NCBI GenBank assembly: GCA_022801475.1
Contig: JAAWSH010000126.1
Location: forward strand, 1 to 5,537
Direction: 5' to 3'
Length of the DNA: 5,537 nt
Source: Acutalibacter sp.
GTDB lineage: Bacteria; Bacillota; Clostridia; Oscillospirales; Acutalibacteraceae
Position numbers and translations under genes: made by a program. Below the pieces are notes generated by a model. It saw only the letters and a program-made list of their open reading frames with translations, did no database searches and was not told where the DNA came from. Shown piece after piece: positions 1-5,537 of the stretch. Positions within the stretch are counted from its first letter, which is position 1; each line of letters starts with the position of its first letter.

Positions 1-333
1 ATCCTTCAGCTGCTGCCCGGCACCCAGGGCATTTACGGCCTGCTCATCGGCTTTGTCACCCTCACCCAGATCGGCGTGCTGGGCGGCAGCGCCGAGATGA
101 GCCTCTCCAAGGGCCTGCTGTACCTGGCCGCCTGCCTGCCCATGGCCATTGTGGGCATGGTCTCCGCCAAGTGGCAGGCCAAGGCCGCGGTTTCTTCCAT
201 CAGCCTGGTGGCCAAGAAGCCCGACCAGTTCGGTAAGTCCATGATCTTCCCCGCCATGGTAGAGACCTACGCGGTTCTGGCCCTTTTGATCTCCATCCTC
301 TCCATCACCAGCATTGCCGGCATTAACGTATGA
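1..333 (+). CDS. ntpK: V-type ATPase subunit K (membrane rotor/c-ring proteolipid), 5'-truncated by window edge
   Basis: This is the C-terminal 110 codons of the four-helix rotor subunit that forms the membrane K ring and carries the coupling ion. Reading is open from base 1 to TGA 331-333, and the start lies upstream of the window. The fragment opens with ILQLLPGTQGIYG, the family signature at the start of helix 2. Helix 2 covers about fragment residues 3-24, helix 3 about 39-58 and helix 4 about 83-107. The ion-binding carboxylate is Glu88 in MVETYAV (bases 262-264). Comparison with E. hirae NtpK, from memory, puts the Na+ ligands L61, T64, Q65, Q110 and E139 at Leu5, Thr8, Gln9, Gln59 and Glu88; all are conserved, as is Tyr68 (Tyr12). 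About 56 N-terminal residues are missing, implying a full length near 166. It is the first visible gene of the operon and lies 37 nt before the E gene. The ORF could be opened at GTG 76, but that would cut through helix 2, so it is not a real start. Confidence 0.96.
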   Translation: MLQLLPGTQGIYGLLIGFVTLTQIGVLGGSAEMSLSKGLLYLAACLPMAIVGMVSAKWQAKAAVSSISLVAKKPDQFGKSMIFPAMVETYAVLALLISILSITSIAGINV

Positions 334-370
334 GGCGCCCGCTGAACCCTGAGAGAGAGGAGGTAGTTCC

Positions 371-964
371 ATGACCGGACTGGAAGCTATTATCAACCAA
401 ATTACCGGTGACGGGCAAAAAGAGGCCCAGGAAATTCTGGATCAGGCCAAAGCCCAGACCGCCGAGGCAATGGAAAAGGCCAAGGCCCAGGCTGCCGAAA
501 AGAGCGCCGCTGTGCTGAAAGACGCCGAGCGCCAGGCCCAGGACATCCGCGACAGGGCAAAGTCCTCTGCCGAGCTGGAGCAGCGCAACCAGATGCTGCT
601 TTTCAAGCAGGAGCTCATCCGCGAGACCGTGGACGCCGCCCGGGACGCCATGGAGAATGCCCCGGACGGGGAATATTTCGACATGCTTTTGGATCTTTAT
701 AAGCGCTTTGCCCTGGAAGGCCGGGGCGAGATGCGGCTGGGAGCCCGGGACCTTGCCCGGCTGCCCGATGATTTTCTGGCCAAAATGCGCGCGGCCGTTC
801 CCAAGGCGGAGGTCACCATCAGCCCTAAGTCCCACCCAGTAGACAACGGGTTCCTGTTGGTTTACGGCGGCGTGGACATTAATTGCACCTTCAAGGCTGT
901 GTTCGAGGACGCGTACGAAGAGCTGCGGGACGCGGCCGGCAGGCTGCTGTTCCCAGTGGCGTAA
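371..964 (+). CDS. ntpE: V-type ATPase subunit E (peripheral stalk)
   Basis: This 197-residue protein is predicted to be the E subunit (also named atpE), half of the E-G peripheral stalk that holds the A3B3 head against subunit I. The N-terminal half (about residues 10-100) is a charged, alanine-rich helix with repeated AKAQ/AEK blocks and no proline, as expected for the long stator coiled coil. The C-terminal half is a small globular domain ending in the family motif GGVDINCTF (residues 166-174) followed by an acidic helix. Length fits the family, at about 200 residues. The start is set by AGGAGG at 358-363, 7 nt before the ATG, and the N-terminus MTGLEAIINQI looks like family starts. The gap to subunit C is 30 nt. 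No G/H-type small coiled-coil partner lies between K and B, so it must be encoded elsewhere. Confidence 0.94.
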   Translation: MTGLEAIINQITGDGQKEAQEILDQAKAQTAEAMEKAKAQAAEKSAAVLKDAERQAQDIRDRAKSSAELEQRNQMLLFKQELIRETVDAARDAMENAPDGEYFDMLLDLYKRFALEGRGEMRLGARDLARLPDDFLAKMRAAVPKAEVTISPKSHPVDNGFLLVYGGVDINCTFKAVFEDAYEELRDAAGRLLFPVA

Positions 965-994
965 ACCCCGCCCGAAGAAAGGAAGCCATCTTCT

Positions 995-1960
995 ATGAGT
1001 GACAATTACATCTATGCGGTGGCACGGGTGCGCTCCCGAGAGCTGGGCCTGCTGGGCCGCCAGGACGTGGACCAGCTGATGGCCTGCCGCAGCTATGACG
1101 AGTGCCTGCGGGTGCTAAGTGACAAGGGCTGGGGCGCGGGAGAGGGCGCTTCTTCAGAGGCTGTTTTGGCCGCGGAAGAGGAGAAAACCTGGGCGTTCAT
1201 CCACGAGCTCACAGACGATCTCACGCCTTTCCAGGTGCTCCTGTTCCCCACCGACTACAATAATCTGAAGGCCGCTATCAAGGCCGTGGTTACCAGCGTC
1301 CAGCCCCAGGATGTGTTCCTGCCTGGAGGAGCCGTAGACCCCCAGCTGATGCTGCGCTGCGTACGGGAGGGCGACTTCACCGAGCTGCCTGGCCGTATGG
1401 CCCAGGCGGCGGACAACGCTTACCATACCCTGCTGCAAACAGAGGACGGCCAGCTGTGCGACGTGATTTTGGACCAGGCGTGTCTGGCGGACGTGCTGGA
1501 CTGCGGCAGAAACAGCGAAAGCGATATTTTAGAAGCATACGCCGAAATGCTGGCAGCCACCAGTAACATCAAGGTGGCGGTGCGGGCCTGCAAGACAGGC
1601 AAAAGCCGCGTCTTTTTGGACATGGCCCTGGCTCCCTGCGGCAGCTTGGACGTGGCCGGCCTGGCTGTGGCGGCCTGCAAGGGTTTGGACGAATTATTTG
1701 CCTATCTGGCGGTAACGCCCTATGGCGAGGCTGCCGAGCGGCTGAAAGACTCCTACTCCGCTTTTGAAAAATGGTGTGACGACAAGGTGATGGACCTGGT
1801 GAAGGAGCAGAAAATGAACCCCTTTGGCATCGGTCCGCTGTTCGCCTATGTTATCGCCCGGCGCAATGAGATCAGCACTGTGCGGATTATCCTTTCCGGA
1901 AAGCTCAACGAGCTGGACGACGGGATGATTCGGGAAAGACTGAGGGAAATGTATGTATAA
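995..1960 (+). CDS. ntpC: V-type ATPase subunit C (AC39/d-type rotor socket)
   Basis: This 321-residue protein is the soluble, funnel-shaped subunit that sits on the K ring and receives the central D-F axle (vATP-synt_AC39 family; atpC or V-type d subunit in other schemes). The N-terminus YIYAVARVRSRELGLL is typical, as are DYNNLKAAIK at residues 87-96 and the C-terminal stretch from about residue 289 (RRNEISTVRIIL) with its conserved Arg-Arg-Asn-Glu and Val-Arg positions. It is mostly helical, with no signal peptide or membrane segment. The family size is about 320-350, so it is full length. The ATG is preceded by AAAGGA at 978-983, 11 nt upstream, a moderate site. Its last 8 nt, including the stop TAA 1958-1960, overlap the start of the F gene, so the two are probably translationally coupled. 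Confidence 0.93.
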   Translation: MSDNYIYAVARVRSRELGLLGRQDVDQLMACRSYDECLRVLSDKGWGAGEGASSEAVLAAEEEKTWAFIHELTDDLTPFQVLLFPTDYNNLKAAIKAVVTSVQPQDVFLPGGAVDPQLMLRCVREGDFTELPGRMAQAADNAYHTLLQTEDGQLCDVILDQACLADVLDCGRNSESDILEAYAEMLAATSNIKVAVRACKTGKSRVFLDMALAPCGSLDVAGLAVAACKGLDELFAYLAVTPYGEAAERLKDSYSAFEKWCDDKVMDLVKEQKMNPFGIGPLFAYVIARRNEISTVRIILSGKLNELDDGMIRERLREMYV

Positions 1961-2273
1961 AATAGCAGTTTTGGGCGACCGCGACAGCATCTACGGCTTT
2001 GCGGCCCTGGGGCTGGAGGTTTTCCCAGTGGCTGATAGCGAAACCGGCGCCAAGACCCTGCGCCGCCTGGCGGAGCAGGAGTATGCGGTGATCTACATTA
2101 CCGAGGCCCTGGCTCAGGGACTAGTCTCAGAGCTGGACCGCTACCGTGAGGGCCTTTTGCCAGCGGTAATCCCCATTCCCGGGGTGCACGGCAATACCGG
2201 CATGGGCATTAACATGGTAAAGCATTCTGTAGAGCAGGCGGTGGGCTCGGATATTATCTTTAATGGCGACTAA
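1953..2273 (+). CDS. ntpG: V-type ATPase subunit F (central stalk)
   Basis: This 106-residue protein is the F subunit (ATP-synt_F family), which binds subunit D in the central rotor shaft. It is called NtpG in E. hirae and AtpF or NtpF in many other genomes, so the symbol depends on the naming scheme. It shows the small Rossmann-like alpha/beta pattern: strand and turn MYKIAVLGDRDSIYGF (1-16), strand VIYIT (46-50), LPAVIPIPG (69-77), and the C-terminal SVEQAVGSDIIF helix and strand. Family proteins are about 100-110 residues, so it is complete. ATG 1953 lies inside the end of the C gene, with GAGGG at 1942-1946 as ribosome binding site, 6 nt upstream. It ends at TAA 2271-2273 and is followed by the only long gap in the operon. 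Confidence 0.93.
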   Translation: MYKIAVLGDRDSIYGFAALGLEVFPVADSETGAKTLRRLAEQEYAVIYITEALAQGLVSELDRYREGLLPAVIPIPGVHGNTGMGINMVKHSVEQAVGSDIIFNGD

Positions 2274-2277
2274 GGAA

Positions 2278-2331
2278 GGGCGCACCCAAAAGGGAGCTGG
2301 CTCCTTTGCCCCTTTTGCCCTATGGAAAAGG
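2278..2331 (+). repeat. Nested, mutually exclusive inverted repeats (possible mRNA structural element)
   Basis: Three foldings can be read directly. Hairpin 1 pairs AAAGG (2289-2293) with CCTTT (2303-2307), plus AG/CT inside, with one bulged G. Hairpin 2 pairs AAAAGGG (2288-2294) with CCCTTTT (2310-2316), extended by GGGC (2278-2281) with GCCC (2317-2320) across a 6-nt bulge. Hairpin 3 pairs CCTTTT (2311-2316) with AAAAGG (2326-2331), plus CC/GG inside and a CTAT loop. Hairpins 1 and 3 can coexist; hairpin 2 excludes both. None is followed by a run of T, so a standard intrinsic terminator is not supported. A role in mRNA processing, stability or attenuation before the A gene is only an inference. 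Confidence 0.5.
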
Positions 2332-2371
2332 CTTAGTCTGTTACAGTACAATCGCCACACGAAACTATTTT

Positions 2372-2385
2372 AGAAATGGGTGATC
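2372..2385 (+). promoter_or_regulatory. Unusual ribosome binding site of the subunit A gene
   Basis: There is no canonical GGAGG before ATG 2393. Instead GGTGATC (2379-2385) is fully complementary to the GATCACC part of the 16S rRNA 3' tail, and an AGAAA at 2372-2376 matches the other end of the same tail. The two flank a defective centre (TG in place of GGAG). GGTGATC ends 7 nt before the ATG. An in-frame TGA at 2381-2383 rules out any upstream start, so ATG 2393 is fixed. Confidence 0.55.
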
Positions 2386-2392
2386 GGTAAAC

Positions 2393-4162
2393 ATGAGCAA
2401 TGGCACCATCAAAAAAGTGGCCGGTCCTCTTGTTATCGCCAAGGGTATGCGCGACGCAAACATGTTTGACGTGGTACGTGTCAGCGAGCGCCGCCTGATT
2501 GGCGAAATCATAGAGATACACGGCGACGAGGCCTCTATTCAGGTTTATGAAGAGACCTCCGGCTTGGGGCCTGGGGCTCCGGTGGAATCTACCGGCGCGC
2601 CCCTTAGCGTGGAGCTGGGCCCAGGCCTTATCACAAGTATTTACGACGGCATCCAGCGTCCGCTGGATGATATTATGAAGATCTCCGGCAACAACCTGGA
2701 GCGCGGCGTGGAGGTTCCCTCTTTGAAGCGGGACCTGGAGTGGGACTTTGTGCCCAGCGCCAAAGTGGGCCAGGAGGTGACCGGCGGCGACATTATCGGC
2801 TCTGTGCAGGAGACCGTGGTGGTATCCCACAAAATCATGATCCCCCCCGGGGTCTCGGGCAAGCTGACCGACATCAAGGCCGGCAAGTTTAAGGTGACGG
2901 ACACAGTGGCCACTGTGGAGACCCAGGAAGGCCCCAAGGCCATTGGCCTAATGCAGAGCTGGCCTGTGCGCCAGGGCCGCCCCTATAAGCAGAAGCTCTC
3001 TCCCGACATGCCTCTTATCACCGGCCAGCGGGTGGTGGACACCATGTTCCCCATTGCCAAGGGCGGCGTGGCGGCAGTTCCGGGCCCCTTTGGCAGCGGC
3101 AAGACCGTGGTGCAGCACCAGCTGGCCAAGTGGGCCGAGGCCGACATTGTGGTTTACATCGGCTGCGGCGAACGCGGCAACGAGATGACCGACGTTTTGA
3201 ACGAGTTCCCCGAGCTGGTGGACCCCAAAACCGGCAAGTCCCTGATGGAGCGTACCGTTCTGATCGCCAACACCTCCGACATGCCCGTGGCTGCCCGTGA
3301 GGCCTCTATTTACACTGGCATTACCATTGCCGAGTACTTCCGGGACATGGGCTACTCTGTGGCCCTGATGGCAGACTCCACCTCCCGCTGGGCCGAGGCC
3401 CTGCGCGAGATGTCCGGCCGTCTGGAAGAGATGCCCGGCGAAGAAGGCTACCCCGCCTACCTGGGCAGCCGTTTGGCCCAGTTCTACGAGCGTGCTGGTT
3501 CTGTTAAGACCCTGTGCTCTGGGGACCGGGAAGGCGCCCTGTCCGTAATCGGCGCGGTATCCCCTCCCGGCGGCGACATCTCCGAGCCCGTCTCCCAGGC
3601 CACCCTGCGTATTGTCAAGGTGTTCTGGGGTCTAGACTCCTCCCTGGCCCAGCAGCGGCACTTCCCGGCCATTAACTGGCTGACCAGCTACTCTCTGTAT
3701 CTGGACAACATGGAAAATTGGTTTAACACCAATGTGGCCGAGGACTGGACCACCCAGCGCACCAAGATTATGGGTCTGCTGCAAGACGAGGCCGAGCTGC
3801 AAGAAATTGTGCAGCTGGTAGGCATGGACGCCCTCTCGGCCCCGGACCGTCTGAAGCTGGAGGCCGCCCGGTCTATCCGTGAGGACTTCCTGCATCAGAA
3901 CGCTTTCGACGATATTGACACCTACACCTCCCTGGAGAAGCAGCACGACATGATGCTGCTGATTACCGGCTACTACGAGAAGGCCCTGGCCGCCCTAAAC
4001 GGCGGGGTGGATATTCAGAAGCTCATCGACCTGCCCGTGCGCGAGCAGATCGGCCGCTTCAAGTACACCGAGCCTGCCAACCTGAAAGAGAATTTCGACC
4101 AGGTGATGGCCCAGCTGGATAAAGAACTGAACGAAGCCAAAGAAGCAAAGGAGGACTTCTAA
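2393..4162 (+). CDS. ntpA: V-type ATPase catalytic subunit A
   Basis: This 589-residue protein is the nucleotide-binding, catalytic subunit of the A3B3 head (ATP + H2O to ADP + Pi coupled to ion transport, EC 7.1.2.2 or 7.2.2.1). The N-terminal beta-barrel starts at [11 protein letters not shown]. The A-specific bulge (non-homologous) domain covers about residues 110-190. The P-loop is GPFGSGKT (231-238) with Lys237 and Thr238. The catalytic Glu260 and Arg261 lie in [11 protein letters not shown], and Walker B ends at Asp328 in [27 protein letters not shown] and [15 protein letters not shown] are further family blocks. The C-terminal helical domain ends in a Lys/Glu-rich tail. Length matches E. 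hirae NtpA (about 593), and the positions differ by one. The P-loop has Ser where eukaryotic A subunits have a redox-sensitive Cys. The stop TAA 4160-4162 overlaps the B start by one base. Confidence 0.98.
   Translation: MSNGTIKKVAGPLVIAKGMRDANMFDVVRVSERRLIGEIIEIHGDEASIQVYEETSGLGPGAPVESTGAPLSVELGPGLITSIYDGIQRPLDDIMKISGNNLERGVEVPSLKRDLEWDFVPSAKVGQEVTGGDIIGSVQETVVVSHKIMIPPGVSGKLTDIKAGKFKVTDTVATVETQEGPKAIGLMQSWPVRQGRPYKQKLSPDMPLITGQRVVDTMFPIAKGGVAAVPGPFGSGKTVVQHQLAKWAEADIVVYIGCGERGNEMTDVLNEFPELVDPKTGKSLMERTVLIANTSDMPVAAREASIYTGITIAEYFRDMGYSVALMADSTSRWAEALREMSGRLEEMPGEEGYPAYLGSRLAQFYERAGSVKTLCSGDREGALSVIGAVSPPGGDISEPVSQATLRIVKVFWGLDSSLAQQRHFPAINWLTSYSLYLDNMENWFNTNVAEDWTTQRTKIMGLLQDEAELQEIVQLVGMDALSAPDRLKLEAARSIREDFLHQNAFDDIDTYTSLEKQHDMMLLITGYYEKALAALNGGVDIQKLIDLPVREQIGRFKYTEPANLKENFDQVMAQLDKELNEAKEAKEDF
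4147..4154 (+). promoter_or_regulatory. Ribosome binding site of subunit B, inside the end of subunit A
   Basis: AAAGGAGG lies 7 nt before ATG 4162 and is a strong Shine-Dalgarno match. It is embedded in the codons for the Lys/Glu-rich tail of A. Together with the TAATG junction it supports translational coupling of A and B, which are needed in equal amounts. Confidence 0.85.
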
Positions 4163-5535
4163 TGCCAAAGGAATATAGAACCATTCAGGAAGTGGCAGGC
4201 CCTCTGATGCTGGTACGGGACGTGGAGAACGTTTCTTACGACGAGCTGGCGGAGATTGAGCTGGCCAATGGCGAGCGCCGCCGCTGTAAAGTGCTGGAAA
4301 TTAACGAGGGCAACGCCCTGGTGCAGCTGTTTGAAAACTCCACGGGTATTAACCTTTCTAACTCCAAGGTCCGTTTTCTGGGCCACAGCATGGAGCTGGG
4401 GGTTAGCGAGGATATGCTGGGCCGGGTATTCGACGGCCTGGGCCGGCCCATTGACGGCGGCCCGGAGATCCTGCCCGACCGCAGGGTGGACATTAACGGC
4501 CTGCCCATGAACCCCGCCGCCCGCAACTATCCCCAGGAGTTCATCCAGACCGGTGTTTCCGCCATTGATGGCCTGAATACCCTGGTGCGCGGGCAGAAGC
4601 TGCCCATCTTCTCCGCCTCCGGTCTGCCCCACGCCCAGCTGGCGGCCCAGATCGCCCGCCAGGCCAAAGTGCGCGGCACCAACGACCCCTTCGTGGTGGT
4701 GTTCGCGGCTATGGGTATTACCTTTGAAGAGTCCAACTTCTTTGTGCAGAGCTTTAAGGAGACTGGGGCGATTGACCGTACCGTTATGTTCGTGAACCTG
4801 GCCAACGACCCGGCCGTAGAGCGCATTGCCACCCCCAAGATGGCCCTGACCGCCGCCGAGTACCTGGCCTTTGAGAAGAACATGCACGTGCTGGTCATCC
4901 TGACGGACATTACCAACTATGCCGACGCCCTGCGGGAGGTCTCCGCCGCCCGGAAAGAGGTGCCTGGCCGCCGGGGATACCCTGGCTACATGTACACCGA
5001 CCTGGCCACCATGTACGAGCGCGCTGGCCGGCAGAAGGGAAAGAATGGCTCTATTACCATGATTCCCATCCTGACCATGCCGGAAGGCGATAAGACCCAC
5101 CCCATCCCCGACCTGACCGGCTACATCACCGAGGGACAGATTATTCTAAGCAACGAGCTGTACCGCAAGAATGTGGCGCCGCCCATTGACGTGCTGCCCT
5201 CTCTAAGCCGTTTGAAGGATAAGGGTATTGGCGAGGGCCGCACCCGGGCAGACCACGCCGCTACCATGAACCAGCTGTTCGCCGCCTATGCCCGTGGCAA
5301 AGAGGCCAAAGAGCTGATGGTGGTGCTGGGTGAGGCCGCCCTGACGGAGATCGACAAGCTGTACGCCAAGTTTGCCGACGCCTTTGAGAGCGAATATGTG
5401 TCCCAAGGCTATAACGCCAACCGGGACATTGAGGAGACCCTGGACATTGGCTGGAAGCTGCTTTCCATCCTGCCCAGAAGCGAGCTGAAGCGTATTAACG
5501 ACAAGTTCCTGGATCAGTATTACGGAAAGGTGTGA
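4162..5535 (+). CDS. ntpB: V-type ATPase subunit B (non-catalytic, arginine finger)
   Basis: This 457-residue protein is the B subunit of the A3B3 head. It completes the catalytic sites at the A-B interfaces but lacks a working P-loop. The N-terminus [16 protein letters not shown] fits E. hirae NtpB, as do [21 protein letters not shown] and [20 protein letters not shown] in order. At the P-loop position it has SGLPH (153-157) in place of GxxxxGKT, the mark of a B subunit. Walker-B-like VLVILTD ends at Asp249. The arginine finger is Arg350 in [15 protein letters not shown], at the same number as in E. hirae. The C-terminal helical domain ends [10 protein letters not shown], so it is complete. 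ATG 4162 has a strong ribosome binding site, and the stop TGA 5533-5535 overlaps the next ATG. Confidence 0.98.
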   Translation: MPKEYRTIQEVAGPLMLVRDVENVSYDELAEIELANGERRRCKVLEINEGNALVQLFENSTGINLSNSKVRFLGHSMELGVSEDMLGRVFDGLGRPIDGGPEILPDRRVDINGLPMNPAARNYPQEFIQTGVSAIDGLNTLVRGQKLPIFSASGLPHAQLAAQIARQAKVRGTNDPFVVVFAAMGITFEESNFFVQSFKETGAIDRTVMFVNLANDPAVERIATPKMALTAAEYLAFEKNMHVLVILTDITNYADALREVSAARKEVPGRRGYPGYMYTDLATMYERAGRQKGKNGSITMIPILTMPEGDKTHPIPDLTGYITEGQIILSNELYRKNVAPPIDVLPSLSRLKDKGIGEGRTRADHAATMNQLFAAYARGKEAKELMVVLGEAALTEIDKLYAKFADAFESEYVSQGYNANRDIEETLDIGWKLLSILPRSELKRINDKFLDQYYGKV

Positions 5536-5537
5536 TG
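5535..5537 (+). CDS. Start codon of the next operon gene, probably V-type ATPase subunit D (cut by window end)
   Basis: Only the ATG is visible. It overlaps the B stop by one base (TGATG), and AAAGGTG at 5526-5532 offers a ribosome binding site. The identity is inferred only from the usual order A-B-D in bacterial V-type ATPase operons; no D residue after Met can be read. Confidence 0.45.

Larger units (their letters stand above)
2274..2392 (+). other. Intergenic region between subunit F and subunit A genes
   Basis: This 119-nt spacer stands out because every other junction in the window is 37 nt or less, or overlapping. The first half (2278-2331) holds overlapping inverted repeats, listed separately. 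The second half (2332-2378) is noticeably more AT-rich. It contains a small perfect dyad CTGTTACAG (2338-2346) abutting a TACAAT hexamer (2347-2352) that resembles a -10 box, but no acceptable -35 hexamer sits 16-19 nt upstream. No ORF with a start and ribosome binding site was found in it. It may be a leader for the A-B part of the transcript, or simply a relic spacer. Confidence 0.7.

Noticed and set aside
76..333. GTG 76 as the start of a short separate membrane protein
   Set aside because: The frame continues upstream to base 1 with the conserved K-subunit helix 2 signature, so this is an internal codon of K.
323..835. 170-codon minus-strand open frame opposite subunit E
   Set aside because: The leucine/glycine/phenylalanine-rich, low-complexity product is the mirror of the Ala/Lys/Gln-rich coiled coil of E. 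There is no independent evidence for a gene.
2288..2316. Intrinsic terminator in the F-A gap
   Set aside because: The stem exists, but it is followed by GCCCTATGG and not a T-run. The downstream A, B and D genes belong to the same complex, so full termination there is unlikely.
2347..2352. TACAAT as the -10 box of an internal promoter
   Set aside because: No hexamer resembling TTGACA is found 16-19 nt upstream and there is no extended TG. TTGCCC at 2315 is 26 nt away, so it was not listed as a promoter.
2333..2830. Minus-strand open frame running from subunit A into the F-A gap
   Set aside because: It is a shadow frame: there is no family resemblance, and the overlapping plus-strand reading is clearly the N-terminal domain of subunit A.
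3083..3106. Redox-switch cysteine in the subunit A P-loop
   Set aside because: The P-loop reads GPFGSGKT. The position that is Cys in eukaryotic V-ATPase A is Ser here, so the disulfide regulation known there is not supported.
4159..5100. 313-codon open frame on the minus strand opposite subunit B
   Set aside because: It lies wholly opposite a strongly conserved gene, is rich in Gly/His/Val/Gln as expected from the reverse complement of GC-rich codons, and has no recognisable domain.

Overview
The window is a GC-rich, fully plus-strand segment of a bacterial V-type (A/V-type) ATPase operon. Six genes are recognisable by protein motif, in the order K (3' part only), E, C, F, A, B. The last three bases are the start codon of a further gene, most likely subunit D. 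The products resemble the Enterococcus hirae Na+-ATPase set (Ntp proteins) closely enough that functional residues can be placed by eye. High GC content, Shine-Dalgarno-led genes and this gene order suggest a high-GC Firmicute/Clostridia-type anaerobe, perhaps Oscillospiraceae. That taxonomic call is an inference; no marker gene is present.

Layout: 1-333 is the C-terminal two thirds of the membrane rotor (K/c-ring) subunit. 371-964 is peripheral-stalk subunit E. 995-1960 is subunit C (the AC39/d-like socket on the rotor). 1953-2273 is central-stalk subunit F, overlapping C by 8 nt. 2274-2392 is the only sizeable intergenic gap (119 nt) and holds nested, mutually exclusive inverted repeats. 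2393-4162 is catalytic subunit A. 4162-5535 is non-catalytic subunit B, overlapping A by one base (TAATG). 5535-5537 is the ATG of the next gene, overlapping the B stop (TGATG).

Working together: A and B form the A3B3 head that binds and hydrolyses (or makes) ATP. F, with D, forms the central axle. C seats the axle on the K ring. E, with a small G/H-type partner not found here, forms the peripheral stalk that holds the head to subunit I (expected upstream). All catalytic landmarks in A (P-loop Lys237, Glu260, Arg261, Asp328) and the arginine finger in B (Arg350) are present. The K fragment keeps every residue known to coordinate Na+ in E. hirae NtpK, so a sodium-coupled enzyme is predicted.

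No mobile element, CRISPR array, RNA gene or novel system was found. This is a conserved housekeeping or bioenergetic operon. The points worth a second look are the predicted Na+ specificity, the structured F-A gap, and the unusual ribosome binding site of the A gene.
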